DNA of 64,000 nt from Maricaulis sp963975345 (lineage in GTDB: Bacteria > Pseudomonadota > Alphaproteobacteria > Caulobacterales > Maricaulaceae), in contig NZ_CAXBGE010000001.1 of NCBI RefSeq assembly GCF_963975345.1, forward strand, positions 248,001 to 312,000, written 5' to 3'. The notes below the pieces were generated by a model, which saw only the letters and a program-made list of their open reading frames with translations, made no database searches and had not been told where the DNA came from. The position numbers and the translations under genes were made by a program. This document shows, in pieces, positions 36,296-44,154 of this stretch. Each line of letters begins with the position of its first letter. The first letter of the stretch is position 1.

Positions 36296-36408
36296 ATTGG
36301 TCTCCTGGAACGTTTGCCGCCGTGATGAGAGCCGGATGGGCGGTCCGGGAATGCGCAAGGGTTGCGAATGATAGCCGATCCGTCGGGTTTGGGATTTCTG
36401 GGGCCGCG

Positions 36409-36951
36409 CTAGAGTATGCGGCCAATCAACGGATCCCCGAACACCGCGAGTGTGACGGCCAGGCTCGAAGCCACAAAACAGACCAGCCAAGTCCCCCAGC
36501 CCCCGCCGGCCCGGCGAATGGCGAGAACGGCGAGGATGGCCAGTACCGCACAGACCGCCAAGTGGATCGGATAGATGCCAATGCCGGTCATTACGCCCAT
36601 TTTGGCTTCGTCATTGGGGTGGATGAAAACCGACATCCCAAAGGACAACATCCGCATATAGAAGGCGAAATAGGCCAGCGAAACGCCAATAACCGGCATT
36701 CGCCGCACGATCAGAAAACCCAACACGCCCTCAACAATGGTCACTGCCGGGCCGCCCGCGAGAATCGAAAAGCGCGCCAGCCAGCTCAGTTCAAGGGTGC
36801 CATCAACCGGACCGGCGCTATTGAGCTGAAGAAACATGTTCAGACCGAAGGCGCGCCCGGCGAAATAGTGCCCGGCTTCATGCAAGAGGAAGCTGGCCAC
36901 GCCGAGTGGCACGAGAATGAGACCCAAGCGGGTGAGTTGTGAACGGGTCAT
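36409..36951 (-). CDS. Membrane protein with HExxH motif, M50-like
   Basis: 180-residue protein with four to five hydrophobic helices. LLHEAGHYFAGRAFG in the first helix region (His-Glu-Ala-Gly-His near residue 24) is the zinc-binding HExxH of intramembrane (site-2/M50) proteases. The usual later motif with the third ligand (NPDG or similar Asp motif) is not clear; PNDEAKMG near residue 112 is a possible counterpart. It could be a short M50B-type protease or a non-catalytic relative. It starts 15 bases after ispH on the same strand, so it is probably co-transcribed with it. Confidence 0.65.
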   Translation of the reverse strand: MTRSQLTRLGLILVPLGVASFLLHEAGHYFAGRAFGLNMFLQLNSAGPVDGTLELSWLARFSILAGGPAVTIVEGVLGFLIVRRMPVIGVSLAYFAFYMRMLSFGMSVFIHPNDEAKMGVMTGIGIYPIHLAVCAVLAILAVLAIRRAGGGWGTWLVCFVASSLAVTLAVFGDPLIGRIL

Positions 36952-36966
36952 GCCGGGGCCTTTCTG

Positions 36967-37914
36967 TCAGCCCACAATCTTGGGAAGCTTGAACACAACA
37001 TCTTCATCCGTGACCCGAATATTGTCGACAGTGACATCGAACCGGGCTCTGAACGCGGCAATCAAGTCCTCGACCAGATCCTCGGGTGCCGAAGCGCCGG
37101 CCGTGATGCCGACCGTCTCGATGTCGCGGATCGCAGCCCAGTCGACGTCTTCGGCGCTGGAGATCAATTGCGAGCGCGGCGCGCCGGCGCGTTTGGCGAC
37201 TTCGACCAAGCGCACTGAGTTGGACGAATTGGGGGCGCCGATTACGAACACGATGTCGGAGCGTGGCGCCAGCGCCTTGACCGCCGCCTGCCGGTTGGTG
37301 GTTGCGTAGCAGATGTCTTCCTTGTGCGGCGCTTCGATTTGCGGGAAGCGCGCCTGCAGTGCCGCGACGATCGCCGAGGTGTCATCGACGGAGAGTGTCG
37401 TCTGGGTCACGAAGGCGAGGCGCGAGGCATTGAGCGGCGTGAAGTCAGCGACGTCCTCGATCGTCTCAATCAGCGTGATCGCGCCATCGGGCAATTGCCC
37501 CATCGTGCCGACGACTTCGGGATGGCCGGCATGGCCGATCAACACGATTTCGCGATCCGTGGCGTGGTGGCGCTGGGCCTCGACATGGACTTTTGACACC
37601 AGTGGGCAGGTAGCATCGACATAGATCAGATTGCGCCGCTTTGCCTCTTCCGGCACCTGTTTGGGCACGCCATGAGCGGAGAACACCACCGGCCGGTCGT
37701 CGGGGCATTGGTCGAGTTCCTCGACGAAAACAGCCCCAAGCGCTTCGAGACGCTCAACGACATGGCGGTTATGGACGATTTCGTGGCGGACATAGACCGG
37801 AGCGCCGAAACGCTCCAGCGCACGCTCAACGATCTGGATCGCGCGATCGACGCCGGCGCAGAATCCGCGCGGTGCAGCCAGCAGGACAGTAAGGGGGGGG
37901 CGCTCGCCACTCAT
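36967..37914 (-). CDS. ispH: 4-hydroxy-3-methylbut-2-enyl diphosphate reductase
   Basis: 315-residue [4Fe-4S] enzyme making IPP and DMAPP in the last step of the MEP isoprenoid pathway, which also feeds ubiquinone and heme O prenylation. The three cluster cysteines are in PRGFCAGVDRAI (Cys19), DATCPLVSKVH and DICYATTNRQ. The active-site TQTTLSVDDT and the C-terminal SNSVRLVE stretch are also present. ATG 37914 with GGAG upstream is preferred to a GTG 36 bases earlier. In many alphaproteobacteria the next genes are thrB and rnhA; here a HExxH protein and a DUF1801 gene intervene instead. Confidence 0.96.
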   Translation of the reverse strand: MSGERPPLTVLLAAPRGFCAGVDRAIQIVERALERFGAPVYVRHEIVHNRHVVERLEALGAVFVEELDQCPDDRPVVFSAHGVPKQVPEEAKRRNLIYVDATCPLVSKVHVEAQRHHATDREIVLIGHAGHPEVVGTMGQLPDGAITLIETIEDVADFTPLNASRLAFVTQTTLSVDDTSAIVAALQARFPQIEAPHKEDICYATTNRQAAVKALAPRSDIVFVIGAPNSSNSVRLVEVAKRAGAPRSQLISSAEDVDWAAIRDIETVGITAGASAPEDLVEDLIAAFRARFDVTVDNIRVTDEDVVFKLPKIVG

Positions 37915-38036
37915 CGGTGTCAGTTCTCCATCAGCGATACCGTTGCGCACGCCTCGCGCGCATCGTATGACCGTCCTAACAAAGTGGCTTGGCGCTATCC
38001 AGAGGCCGGGCGGGTATTCAAGTCAGGTAGTGCACA

Positions 38037-38600
38037 ATGCGTTCTTTTGCCATCCTTGCCGCAGCAGCCTTCATGCTTTCGGGTTGCCAGACCGTCGTTC
38101 AGGCTTTCAGTGACCCGGTCGCCAATGCCGGTCCATGTCCCTCGGCACTTTCGCTCTATGATGCCCACCGCATCGTTGAACTCCAGGGCGGCGAAGTCCG
38201 TTACGAGAATATCGGCTTTACCGGCGAAATTTTGGGTGTCCGTTCGCTGTGCACCTATTCCGGCGAGAACCCGATCATCGCCAATCTCGAGCTCGACATG
38301 GCCTTCGGTCGCGGGCCCGCAGCGCAGGGCGAGAGCCATACCTATCAATATTTCGTCGCCGTGACCCGTCGCGACATCGCTGTCATCGAGAAACAGGTTT
38401 TCCCGGTCACTGTCCGCTTCCGTGCCGGTCAGGATCGCGTCTACATGACCGAAACGATCGATGCGATTTCGATCCCGCGTCTCAATGCTGATACGTCGGG
38501 GGTCAATTTCGAGATCCTCACCGGTTTCGAACTGACCGACGAACAACTCGCCTTTAATCGCACCGGCCAACGCTTCCGCGTGGGTGCTGGCCAGGACTGA
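38037..38600 (+). CDS. Putative lipoprotein of unknown function
   Basis: 187 residues. The N-terminus MRSFAILAAAAFMLSGCQ has a lipobox with Cys17, so it should be anchored in the outer or inner membrane. The mature part has two further cysteines (in GPCPSALSL and VRSLCTYSG) that may form a disulfide, and alternating hydrophobic pattern suggesting a beta-rich domain. I do not recognise the family with confidence. It lies immediately upstream of argS (four bases) and may be co-transcribed. Confidence 0.8.
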   Translation: MRSFAILAAAAFMLSGCQTVVQAFSDPVANAGPCPSALSLYDAHRIVELQGGEVRYENIGFTGEILGVRSLCTYSGENPIIANLELDMAFGRGPAAQGESHTYQYFVAVTRRDIAVIEKQVFPVTVRFRAGQDRVYMTETIDAISIPRLNADTSGVNFEILTGFELTDEQLAFNRTGQRFRVGAGQD

Positions 38601-38604
38601 TTTC

Positions 38605-40368
38605 ATGCCGTCAATTGCCGATCAGCTCAGCGCCCGGCTGGGCGACGCGTTCGCGGCCCTGCAGCTGCCGCGGGAGATGGGCCGTGTCACGCCCTCGACC
38701 AAATCCGGCACGGCGCCCTTCCAGTGCAATGGTGCCATGCCAGCGGCGAAGCTGGCAAAATCGAATCCACGTGAGCTGGCGCAGAAGCTTGTCGACGCTA
38801 TCGCCGGTGATCCGCTGATCGCTGCGGCCGAGATCGCCGGACCGGGTTTCATCAATCTGACACCGGCCCAGAGCGCCTATGATGCGCGCGCCGCAGAGGT
38901 TGCTGCCGATACGCGCGCCGGAGTCCCGGTGACGGCAACGCCGCGCAAGGTGATGATCGATTTCGGCGGCCCCAATGTCGCCAAGCCGATGCATGTTGGC
39001 CATCTGCGCTCCTCCGTGCTGGGCGACAGCCTGCAGCGGTTATTACGCTTTCGCGGCGATACGGTGGTCTCCGATATCCATCTCGGCGATTGGGGCCTAC
39101 AAATGGGCCACCTCATCACCGAGTTGCGCGAAGAACAGCCTGAGCTGCCGTATTTCGACGCGGGCTTCGAAGGCCCATATCCCGACGAACCGCCGGTCGA
39201 TATCGACGATTTGGCGCGCCTCTACCCGCTGGCCTCCCAGAAGGCGAAGGCCGACGCTGATCGCCTCGAACTGTCGCGCAAAGCGACGGCTGAACTGCAA
39301 GCCGGCCGGCCTGGCTATCGGGCCCTGCTGGCGCATTTCATTTCGGTCTCAATCGCGGCGCTGAAGCAGGATTTCGATGCGCTCGGCGTGCATTTCGACC
39401 TGTGGAAGGGTGAGAGCGATGTCGATCCGCTGATCCCGGCCATGGTCGAGGATTTCAAGCAGCGCGGCATCGCCGAGCAAAGCGATGGCGCTTGGGTGAT
39501 CCATATCGCCCGCGAAGACGACAAGAAGGAATTGCCGCCACTCATCCTCGTTACTTCGGGCGGTGCCTCGCTCTACGGCACGACCGATCTGGCGACGATT
39601 CTCGACCGCAAAGCCTCGTTCGGCCCCGATCTGACGCTCTATGTCGTCGATAGCGCCCAGGGCAATCACTTCCAGCAAGTCTTCCGCGCCGCCGAAAAGG
39701 CCGGACTGGTCAAGGACGGTGCGCTTGAGCATGTCAATTTCGGCTCGGTGAATGGCACCGACGGCAAGCGTCTGCGCACCCGCGATGGCGGCACATTTCG
39801 GCTCGCCGATCTGATCTCTTCGGCCATCGAGCGCGCCGGTCAACGGCTTCAGGAGGCCGGTCTCGCCGCTGATGTCAGCCCCGAGGAACATGACCGCGTC
39901 GCCCGCATGGTGGGACTGGCGGCGATCAAATTCGCCGATCTGCAGAATTATCGCACGACCAATTACGTGTTCGACCTTGATCGTTTCACCAGCTTCGAGG
40001 GCAAGACCGGCCCTTATCTGCTCTATGCTGCGGTGCGCGTGAAATCGCTGATGCGCAAGGCCGCCGAGGCCGGTGTTCGACCGGGCGCGATCTCGGTCGG
40101 GGCCGATGAAGAGCGCGATCTGGTGTTGGCGCTGGATGCGTTTGGTGCCGCCGTCGACCAAGCGATCGATAATCGCGCGCCCAACGCGCTGTGCGATCAC
40201 GCTTTCTCGCTGGCCCAGGCCTTCTCGAAATTCTATTCGGCCTGTCCGATTCTCGGTGCTCCGGATGAGGCCACCAAGGCTTCACGTCTGGCACTGGCTG
40301 AAGCGACGCTGAAGCAACTCGAGCTCAGCCTTGGCTTGCTCGGCCTGGAAGCGCCCGAGCGAATGTAG
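38605..40368 (+). CDS. argS: Arginyl-tRNA synthetase
   Basis: 587-residue class I synthetase charging tRNA-Arg. The HIGH motif is in NVAKPMHVGHLRS. The KMSKS loop is degenerate (SVNGTDGKRLRTRDGG), which is normal for this enzyme group. The N-terminal add-1 tRNA-binding domain and the C-terminal anticodon DALR domain (FSKFYSACPIL...LGLLGLEAPERM) are complete. ATG 38605 gives the family N-terminus; it starts four bases after the upstream lipoprotein stop. A hairpin follows at 40372-40389. Confidence 0.97.
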   Translation: MPSIADQLSARLGDAFAALQLPREMGRVTPSTKSGTAPFQCNGAMPAAKLAKSNPRELAQKLVDAIAGDPLIAAAEIAGPGFINLTPAQSAYDARAAEVAADTRAGVPVTATPRKVMIDFGGPNVAKPMHVGHLRSSVLGDSLQRLLRFRGDTVVSDIHLGDWGLQMGHLITELREEQPELPYFDAGFEGPYPDEPPVDIDDLARLYPLASQKAKADADRLELSRKATAELQAGRPGYRALLAHFISVSIAALKQDFDALGVHFDLWKGESDVDPLIPAMVEDFKQRGIAEQSDGAWVIHIAREDDKKELPPLILVTSGGASLYGTTDLATILDRKASFGPDLTLYVVDSAQGNHFQQVFRAAEKAGLVKDGALEHVNFGSVNGTDGKRLRTRDGGTFRLADLISSAIERAGQRLQEAGLAADVSPEEHDRVARMVGLAAIKFADLQNYRTTNYVFDLDRFTSFEGKTGPYLLYAAVRVKSLMRKAAEAGVRPGAISVGADEERDLVLALDAFGAAVDQAIDNRAPNALCDHAFSLAQAFSKFYSACPILGAPDEATKASRLALAEATLKQLELSLGLLGLEAPERM

Positions 40369-40371
40369 CGG

Positions 40372-40389
40372 CTCCCCCGAACGGGGGAG
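40372..40389 (+). terminator. Hairpin after argS
   Basis: CTCCCCC (40372-40378) pairs with GGGGGAG (40383-40389) around the tetraloop GAAC, starting three bases past the argS stop. No T run follows, so it may be an imperfect terminator or 3'-end stabiliser. It sits before the next gene on the same strand. Confidence 0.45.
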
Positions 40390-40443
40390 GGAGCGAAAGC
40401 CGTAAAGCTTTAGTCTGCCTCCGGTGCTTCGGAGAAGATCGAC

Positions 40444-40842
40444 ATGCCCGCTGTTGCCCTTATTGCCACCGCCGTGTTGTTGCAGTCGACCACTACCCCT
40501 GCTTTCAGCGAAGATCCGCAGCAATACTCCGTCTGGCTGCAACAGGCCTGCCGTATCCAGCAAGTCGGTCATAGTGGCGGCGAGCCCGTTGACCACACCG
40601 AGTTTTGCACGTGTTTCGACAGCCATGTGCGCGACACGACTTCAGACAAGATTTACCGCGTCTTCGCGCTGGGCTCGCAAGGCGCCGCGCGGGAACAGGG
40701 CCTGATCGAAGACTGGCAGGCGGCACGCGATACGGCGGCGGCCGAGGCGGGCGCGATGACGCCAGAGGTCCAGACGAGCTTCACGACCATCCTGCAAAAC
40801 GCGCTCATGGCCTGCCTGCCGCTCTCCAATCAGGGCGACTAA
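40444..40842 (+). CDS. Small secreted four-cysteine protein, unknown
   Basis: 132 residues. A weak signal peptide (MPAVALIATAVLLQSTTTPAFS) precedes a mostly helical mature domain with four cysteines: Cys in LQQACRIQQ, a CxC-like pair in EFCTCFDSHV and Cys in LMACLPLS. The spacing suggests two disulfides of a small helical bundle. Start ATG 40444 follows GGAGAAG. No family recognised. The glycine riboswitch leader begins about 200 bases downstream. Confidence 0.72.
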   Translation: MPAVALIATAVLLQSTTTPAFSEDPQQYSVWLQQACRIQQVGHSGGEPVDHTEFCTCFDSHVRDTTSDKIYRVFALGSQGAAREQGLIEDWQAARDTAAAEAGAMTPEVQTSFTTILQNALMACLPLSNQGD

Positions 40843-41040
40843 CCAGCGCGAACCGGCGGGCCTGTCTGTTGGCCGCAATCGCCTGATCATGAGTCAGCGC
40901 TGTCGCGGCTTCGAATTACCGGGCATTTTACCCACAGGGCGCGATGATTATCGACGGTCGTGGATTGACTCTGCGGCGGCAGATACTAAGAGTGCGCCGC
41001 GACTGCCAGACCCGTCGCGAGACGCGTCTGGCGGGTGATA

Positions 41041-41235
41041 TCTCCTCGCGGGAGAGACCGGCGAATATGCCGGCGCCGAAGGCGCAACCGCCCCGGAAAC
41101 GCTCAGGCAGACGGACCGCGAGAGAGACGAACGCTGGAAAGTGAGTGGAGCCGCCAGGCTTCAACTCCACCGACGGAGCAAGCGTGTCTCGCAAGAGCGG
41201 GTTCGCGCGGAATCTCTCAGGTCACGGGACAGCGG
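41041..41235 (+). ncRNA. Tandem glycine riboswitch upstream of gcvT
   Basis: Two glycine aptamers in series. Aptamer 1 (41045-41122): P1 is CTCGCG/CGCGAG, with the core GGGAGAGACCGGC, CGCCGAAGGCGCAA and CTCAGGCAGACGGAC. Aptamer 2 (41132-41234): P1 is CGCTG/CAGCG, with GGAAAG, GACGGAGCAAGC and TCTCAGGTCACGGGAC, so it is somewhat degenerate but has all core blocks. The linker GAGAGACGAA with the leader GGTGATATCT could form the known leader-linker kink turn. In this family binding of glycine usually turns on the downstream cleavage-system genes, as would fit here. The expression platform is described separately. Confidence 0.93.
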
Positions 41236-41246
41236 GGGCGACGACT

Positions 41247-41268
41247 TGCCGGCGGAACACCGCTGGCA
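41247..41268 (+). promoter_or_regulatory. Expression-platform hairpin of the glycine riboswitch
   Basis: TGCCGGCGG (41247-41255) pairs with CCGCTGGCA (41260-41268), loop AACA, between aptamer 2 and the gcvT ribosome site (AGGAA at 41286-41290). CGCTG at 41261-41265 is complementary to CAGCG 41230-41234 (3' strand of the aptamer 2 P1) and to CAGCG 41273-41277, so alternative pairings with P1 are possible. No T run is present, suggesting translational rather than terminator control. Confidence 0.5.
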
Positions 41269-41296
41269 GGATCAGCGCTCTTGTCAGGAACCGTCA

Positions 41297-42394
41297 ATGA
41301 CCGAAATTCTCCATAAAACCCCGCTTCACGCTTTGCATGTCGAACTCGGCGGCAAGATGGTCCCCTTCGCGGGCTATGACATGCCGGTTCAGTATCCGCT
41401 CGGGATCATGGGTGAGCACAAGCAGACGCGCGAGAAGGCCGGTCTGTTCGACGTCTCGCATATGGGTCAGGCGCGCTATACCGGCGATGAAGCTGCGCTT
41501 GAGGCGCTGCTCACCTGTGATCTGGCGCTGCTGGGTGCCGGCGAACAGAAATACACCCTCCTGCTCAATGAGCAGGGCGGCATCCGCGACGATCTGATGG
41601 TCTCGCGCCCCGATGGTGATGGGGTGTTCCTGATCGTCAATGCGGCGATGAAGGATCAGGATTTTGCCCATCTCGCCGCCGGTACGGCTGGCAAGGGCAA
41701 GCTGGTTCGACTTGAGGACCGGGCATTGCTAGCGCTGCAGGGCCCGGCCGCGAAAGATGTGATGGCCAGGCTCTGCCCTGAGGCCTGCAAGATGATCTTC
41801 ATGCAGTGTGGCGCCTTCAGCTTGGGCGGCGTCGACGTGCTGATGTCGCGCTCGGGCTATACCGGCGAAGACGGGTTCGAAATTTCCATTCCCGAGGCCG
41901 ATGCGGTCCATATCGCAAAGCTGCTGTTGGCCCAGGATGAAGTCGAGGCAATCGGTCTTGGCGCGCGCGATTCGCTGCGCCTGGAAGCCGGTCTCTGCCT
42001 GTATGGCCATGACATGGACACCACCCGCACGCCGGTCGAAGCCTCGCTGATCTGGGCCTTGGCCAAGACCCGCCGCGAGCGCGGCGATTTTCCGGGCGCG
42101 GGCGTGATCCAGCAACAGATCGATGCCAAGACATCCCAGAAACGTATCGGCCTGACGCTGACAGGCGCACCGGCCCGTGAGGGTGCCGAGATAGCGACCA
42201 AGGCCGGCAAGATCATCGGCATCGTGACCTCGGGCGGTTTCGGCCCGACGATCAATGGTCCGGTCGCGATGGGCTATGTCGATCGCGATTTAATGGCCGA
42301 GGGCACCGAGCTCGACCTGATCGTGCGCGGCAAGCCGCGCCCGGCGACCGTGACCAAGCTTCCTTTCGTGCCGAATAATTTCTTCCGGGGCTAA
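41297..42394 (+). CDS. gcvT: Glycine cleavage system T protein (aminomethyltransferase)
   Basis: 365-residue enzyme that takes the aminomethyl group from lipoyl-GcvH, releases ammonia and transfers the one-carbon unit to tetrahydrofolate. Motifs include GKMVPFAGYDMPVQYP near the N-terminus, FDVSHMGQ, the catalytic Asp region in SRSGYTGEDGFEI, and GLGARDSLRLEAGLCLYGHD. The start is ATG 41297 with AGGAA upstream. First gene of a four-gene operon under the glycine riboswitch. Confidence 0.97.
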   Translation: MTEILHKTPLHALHVELGGKMVPFAGYDMPVQYPLGIMGEHKQTREKAGLFDVSHMGQARYTGDEAALEALLTCDLALLGAGEQKYTLLLNEQGGIRDDLMVSRPDGDGVFLIVNAAMKDQDFAHLAAGTAGKGKLVRLEDRALLALQGPAAKDVMARLCPEACKMIFMQCGAFSLGGVDVLMSRSGYTGEDGFEISIPEADAVHIAKLLLAQDEVEAIGLGARDSLRLEAGLCLYGHDMDTTRTPVEASLIWALAKTRRERGDFPGAGVIQQQIDAKTSQKRIGLTLTGAPAREGAEIATKAGKIIGIVTSGGFGPTINGPVAMGYVDRDLMAEGTELDLIVRGKPRPATVTKLPFVPNNFFRG

Positions 42395-42434
42395 TTCCAA
42401 CCATTCCAGAACCAGCTGGAACAGGAGACAGATC

Positions 42435-42800
42435 ATGACCACGCGTTACACCGAAGACCATGAATGGATCACCGTCGATGGCGACACCGCCACAGTCGGC
42501 ATCACCGTGCACGCCGCTGAACAGCTGGGCGATGTCGTGTTTGTCGAATTGCCTGATGTCGGCAAGACGTTGGCCAAGGGCGATGAATTCGCTGTCGTTG
42601 AATCGGTCAAGGCCGCCTCGGAAGTCTATGCCCCGGTCGCAGGCGAAATCGTTGCGGTCAATTCCGCGCTCGACGATGCCCCGGCCACGGTCAATGAAGA
42701 CGCTGCCGGCGCTGGCTGGTTCGTCAAGATCAAGCTGTCCGACGCTACCCAGCTCGACGGGCTGATGGACGAAGCCGCCTATAACGCCCACATCGCTTAA
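42435..42800 (+). CDS. gcvH: Glycine cleavage system H protein
   Basis: 121-residue lipoyl carrier shuttling the aminomethyl intermediate between P, T and L proteins. The lipoylation Lys59 sits in VVESVKAASEVYAP. The HEWI and VGIT..A...LGD patterns are complete. ATG 42435 follows CAGGAG. It lies 40 bases after gcvT and ten before gcvPA. The L protein (dihydrolipoamide dehydrogenase) is not in the window and is usually shared with other complexes. Confidence 0.97.
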   Translation: MTTRYTEDHEWITVDGDTATVGITVHAAEQLGDVVFVELPDVGKTLAKGDEFAVVESVKAASEVYAPVAGEIVAVNSALDDAPATVNEDAAGAGWFVKIKLSDATQLDGLMDEAAYNAHIA

Positions 42801-42810
42801 GGCTCATTAC

Positions 42811-44154
42811 ATGCGCTACCTTCCCCACTTGGACTCTGATCGCAAGGCCATGCTCGAAGCGATTGGCGTCGCCTCGATGGACGAGCTCTTCACCGACGTG
42901 CCCGCCGCGGCGCATCTGAAAGACCCGGTCGATTTGCCGCTGCAACAGGGCGAGCTCGCCGTTGAGCGCGCCATGTCGGCCATGGCCTCGAAAAACATGT
43001 CGGCCGGCTCGGTGCCGTTTTTTGTCGGGGCAGGGGCCTATCGCCACCACATCCCGTCGACGGTGGATCATCTGATCCAGCGCTCCGAATTCCTCACCGC
43101 CTACACGCCTTACCAGCCGGAAATCAGCCAGGGTACATTGCAGACCCTGTTCGAATTCCAGACCCAGGTCGCGCTCCTGACCGGCATGGATGTCGCCAAT
43201 GCCTCAATGTATGACGGCTCCACCGCCTGCGCCGAAGCGGTGATGATGGCCGCGCGGGTGACCAAGCGCGACAAGGCCGTCATGGCCGGCACCGTGCATC
43301 CGCATTATGTTGAGGCGAGCAAAACGCTGGCCAAGCATTCCGATGTCGAGATCGCCGTCACCAAGCCAGGCCTGGGCGGTCTGGACGAATTGATCGCCGC
43401 CATCGACGAGACCACGGCCTGTGTCGTGGTGCAGACGCCGGATATTTTCGGTCAGCTGCACGATCTGCGCGCCATCTCTGAAGCTGCCCATGCCAAGGGC
43501 GCGCTCTTGATCGCCGTCTTCACTGAAACCGTCTCGCTTGGCCTCGTTGAAGCGCCCGGCGATATGGGTGCCGATATTGCGGTCGGTGAGGGCCAGTCGA
43601 TTGGCGTCGGGCTCAATTTCGGCGGACCCTATGTTGGTCTGTTCGCCTGCAAGAATGAGCGCAATTTCATCCGGCAAATGCCCGGGCGTCTGGCTGGCGA
43701 AACCGTCGATGCCGACGGCCGCCGTGGCTATGTGCTGACCCTCTCGACGCGTGAGCAACATATCCGCCGCGAGAAGGCGACCTCGAATATCTGCACCAAT
43801 GCCGGCCTGTGCTCGCTCGCCTTCACCATCCACATGACGCTGCTCGGCGAAGCCGGCTTGCGCACGCTGGCGCGTCTCAATCACGAGACCGCCTGCGAGC
43901 TGGCCGACCGGCTCGTCTCGATTGATGGCGTTGAAGTGCTCAATACGAGCTTCTTCAACGAATTCACCCTGCGCCTGCCCAAGCCGGCGGCCGAGGTGGT
44001 TGAAGAACTGGCCCGCATGGGCGTGCTCGGTGGCGTGCCCGCCAGCCGCCTCTATCCCGGCCAGTTCGAGGATCTCCTCCTCGTGACGGCGACGGAAACC
44101 AATACCGAGAGCGATATGATCGTGTTCGAAAAAGCCTTGCGGGGTGTCCTCTGA
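42811..44154 (+). CDS. gcvPA: Glycine dehydrogenase (decarboxylating) subunit 1
   Basis: 447-residue alpha half of the split P protein, which decarboxylates glycine and passes the aminomethyl group to GcvH. Begins MRYLPHLDSDRKAMLEAIGV, contains PFFVGAGAYRHHIPSTVDHL and ASMYDGSTACAEA, and ends before the PLP-lysine region, which is in subunit 2. The stop overlaps the start of gcvPB by one base (TGATG), which should couple the two at a 1:1 ratio. Confidence 0.97.
   Translation: MRYLPHLDSDRKAMLEAIGVASMDELFTDVPAAAHLKDPVDLPLQQGELAVERAMSAMASKNMSAGSVPFFVGAGAYRHHIPSTVDHLIQRSEFLTAYTPYQPEISQGTLQTLFEFQTQVALLTGMDVANASMYDGSTACAEAVMMAARVTKRDKAVMAGTVHPHYVEASKTLAKHSDVEIAVTKPGLGGLDELIAAIDETTACVVVQTPDIFGQLHDLRAISEAAHAKGALLIAVFTETVSLGLVEAPGDMGADIAVGEGQSIGVGLNFGGPYVGLFACKNERNFIRQMPGRLAGETVDADGRRGYVLTLSTREQHIRREKATSNICTNAGLCSLAFTIHMTLLGEAGLRTLARLNHETACELADRLVSIDGVEVLNTSFFNEFTLRLPKPAAEVVEELARMGVLGGVPASRLYPGQFEDLLLVTATETNTESDMIVFEKALRGVL

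Noticed and set aside
41141..41296. Open frame through the riboswitch in phase with gcvT
   Set aside because: Overlaps the two glycine aptamers, which explain the sequence; gcvT has its own ATG and ribosome site at 41297.
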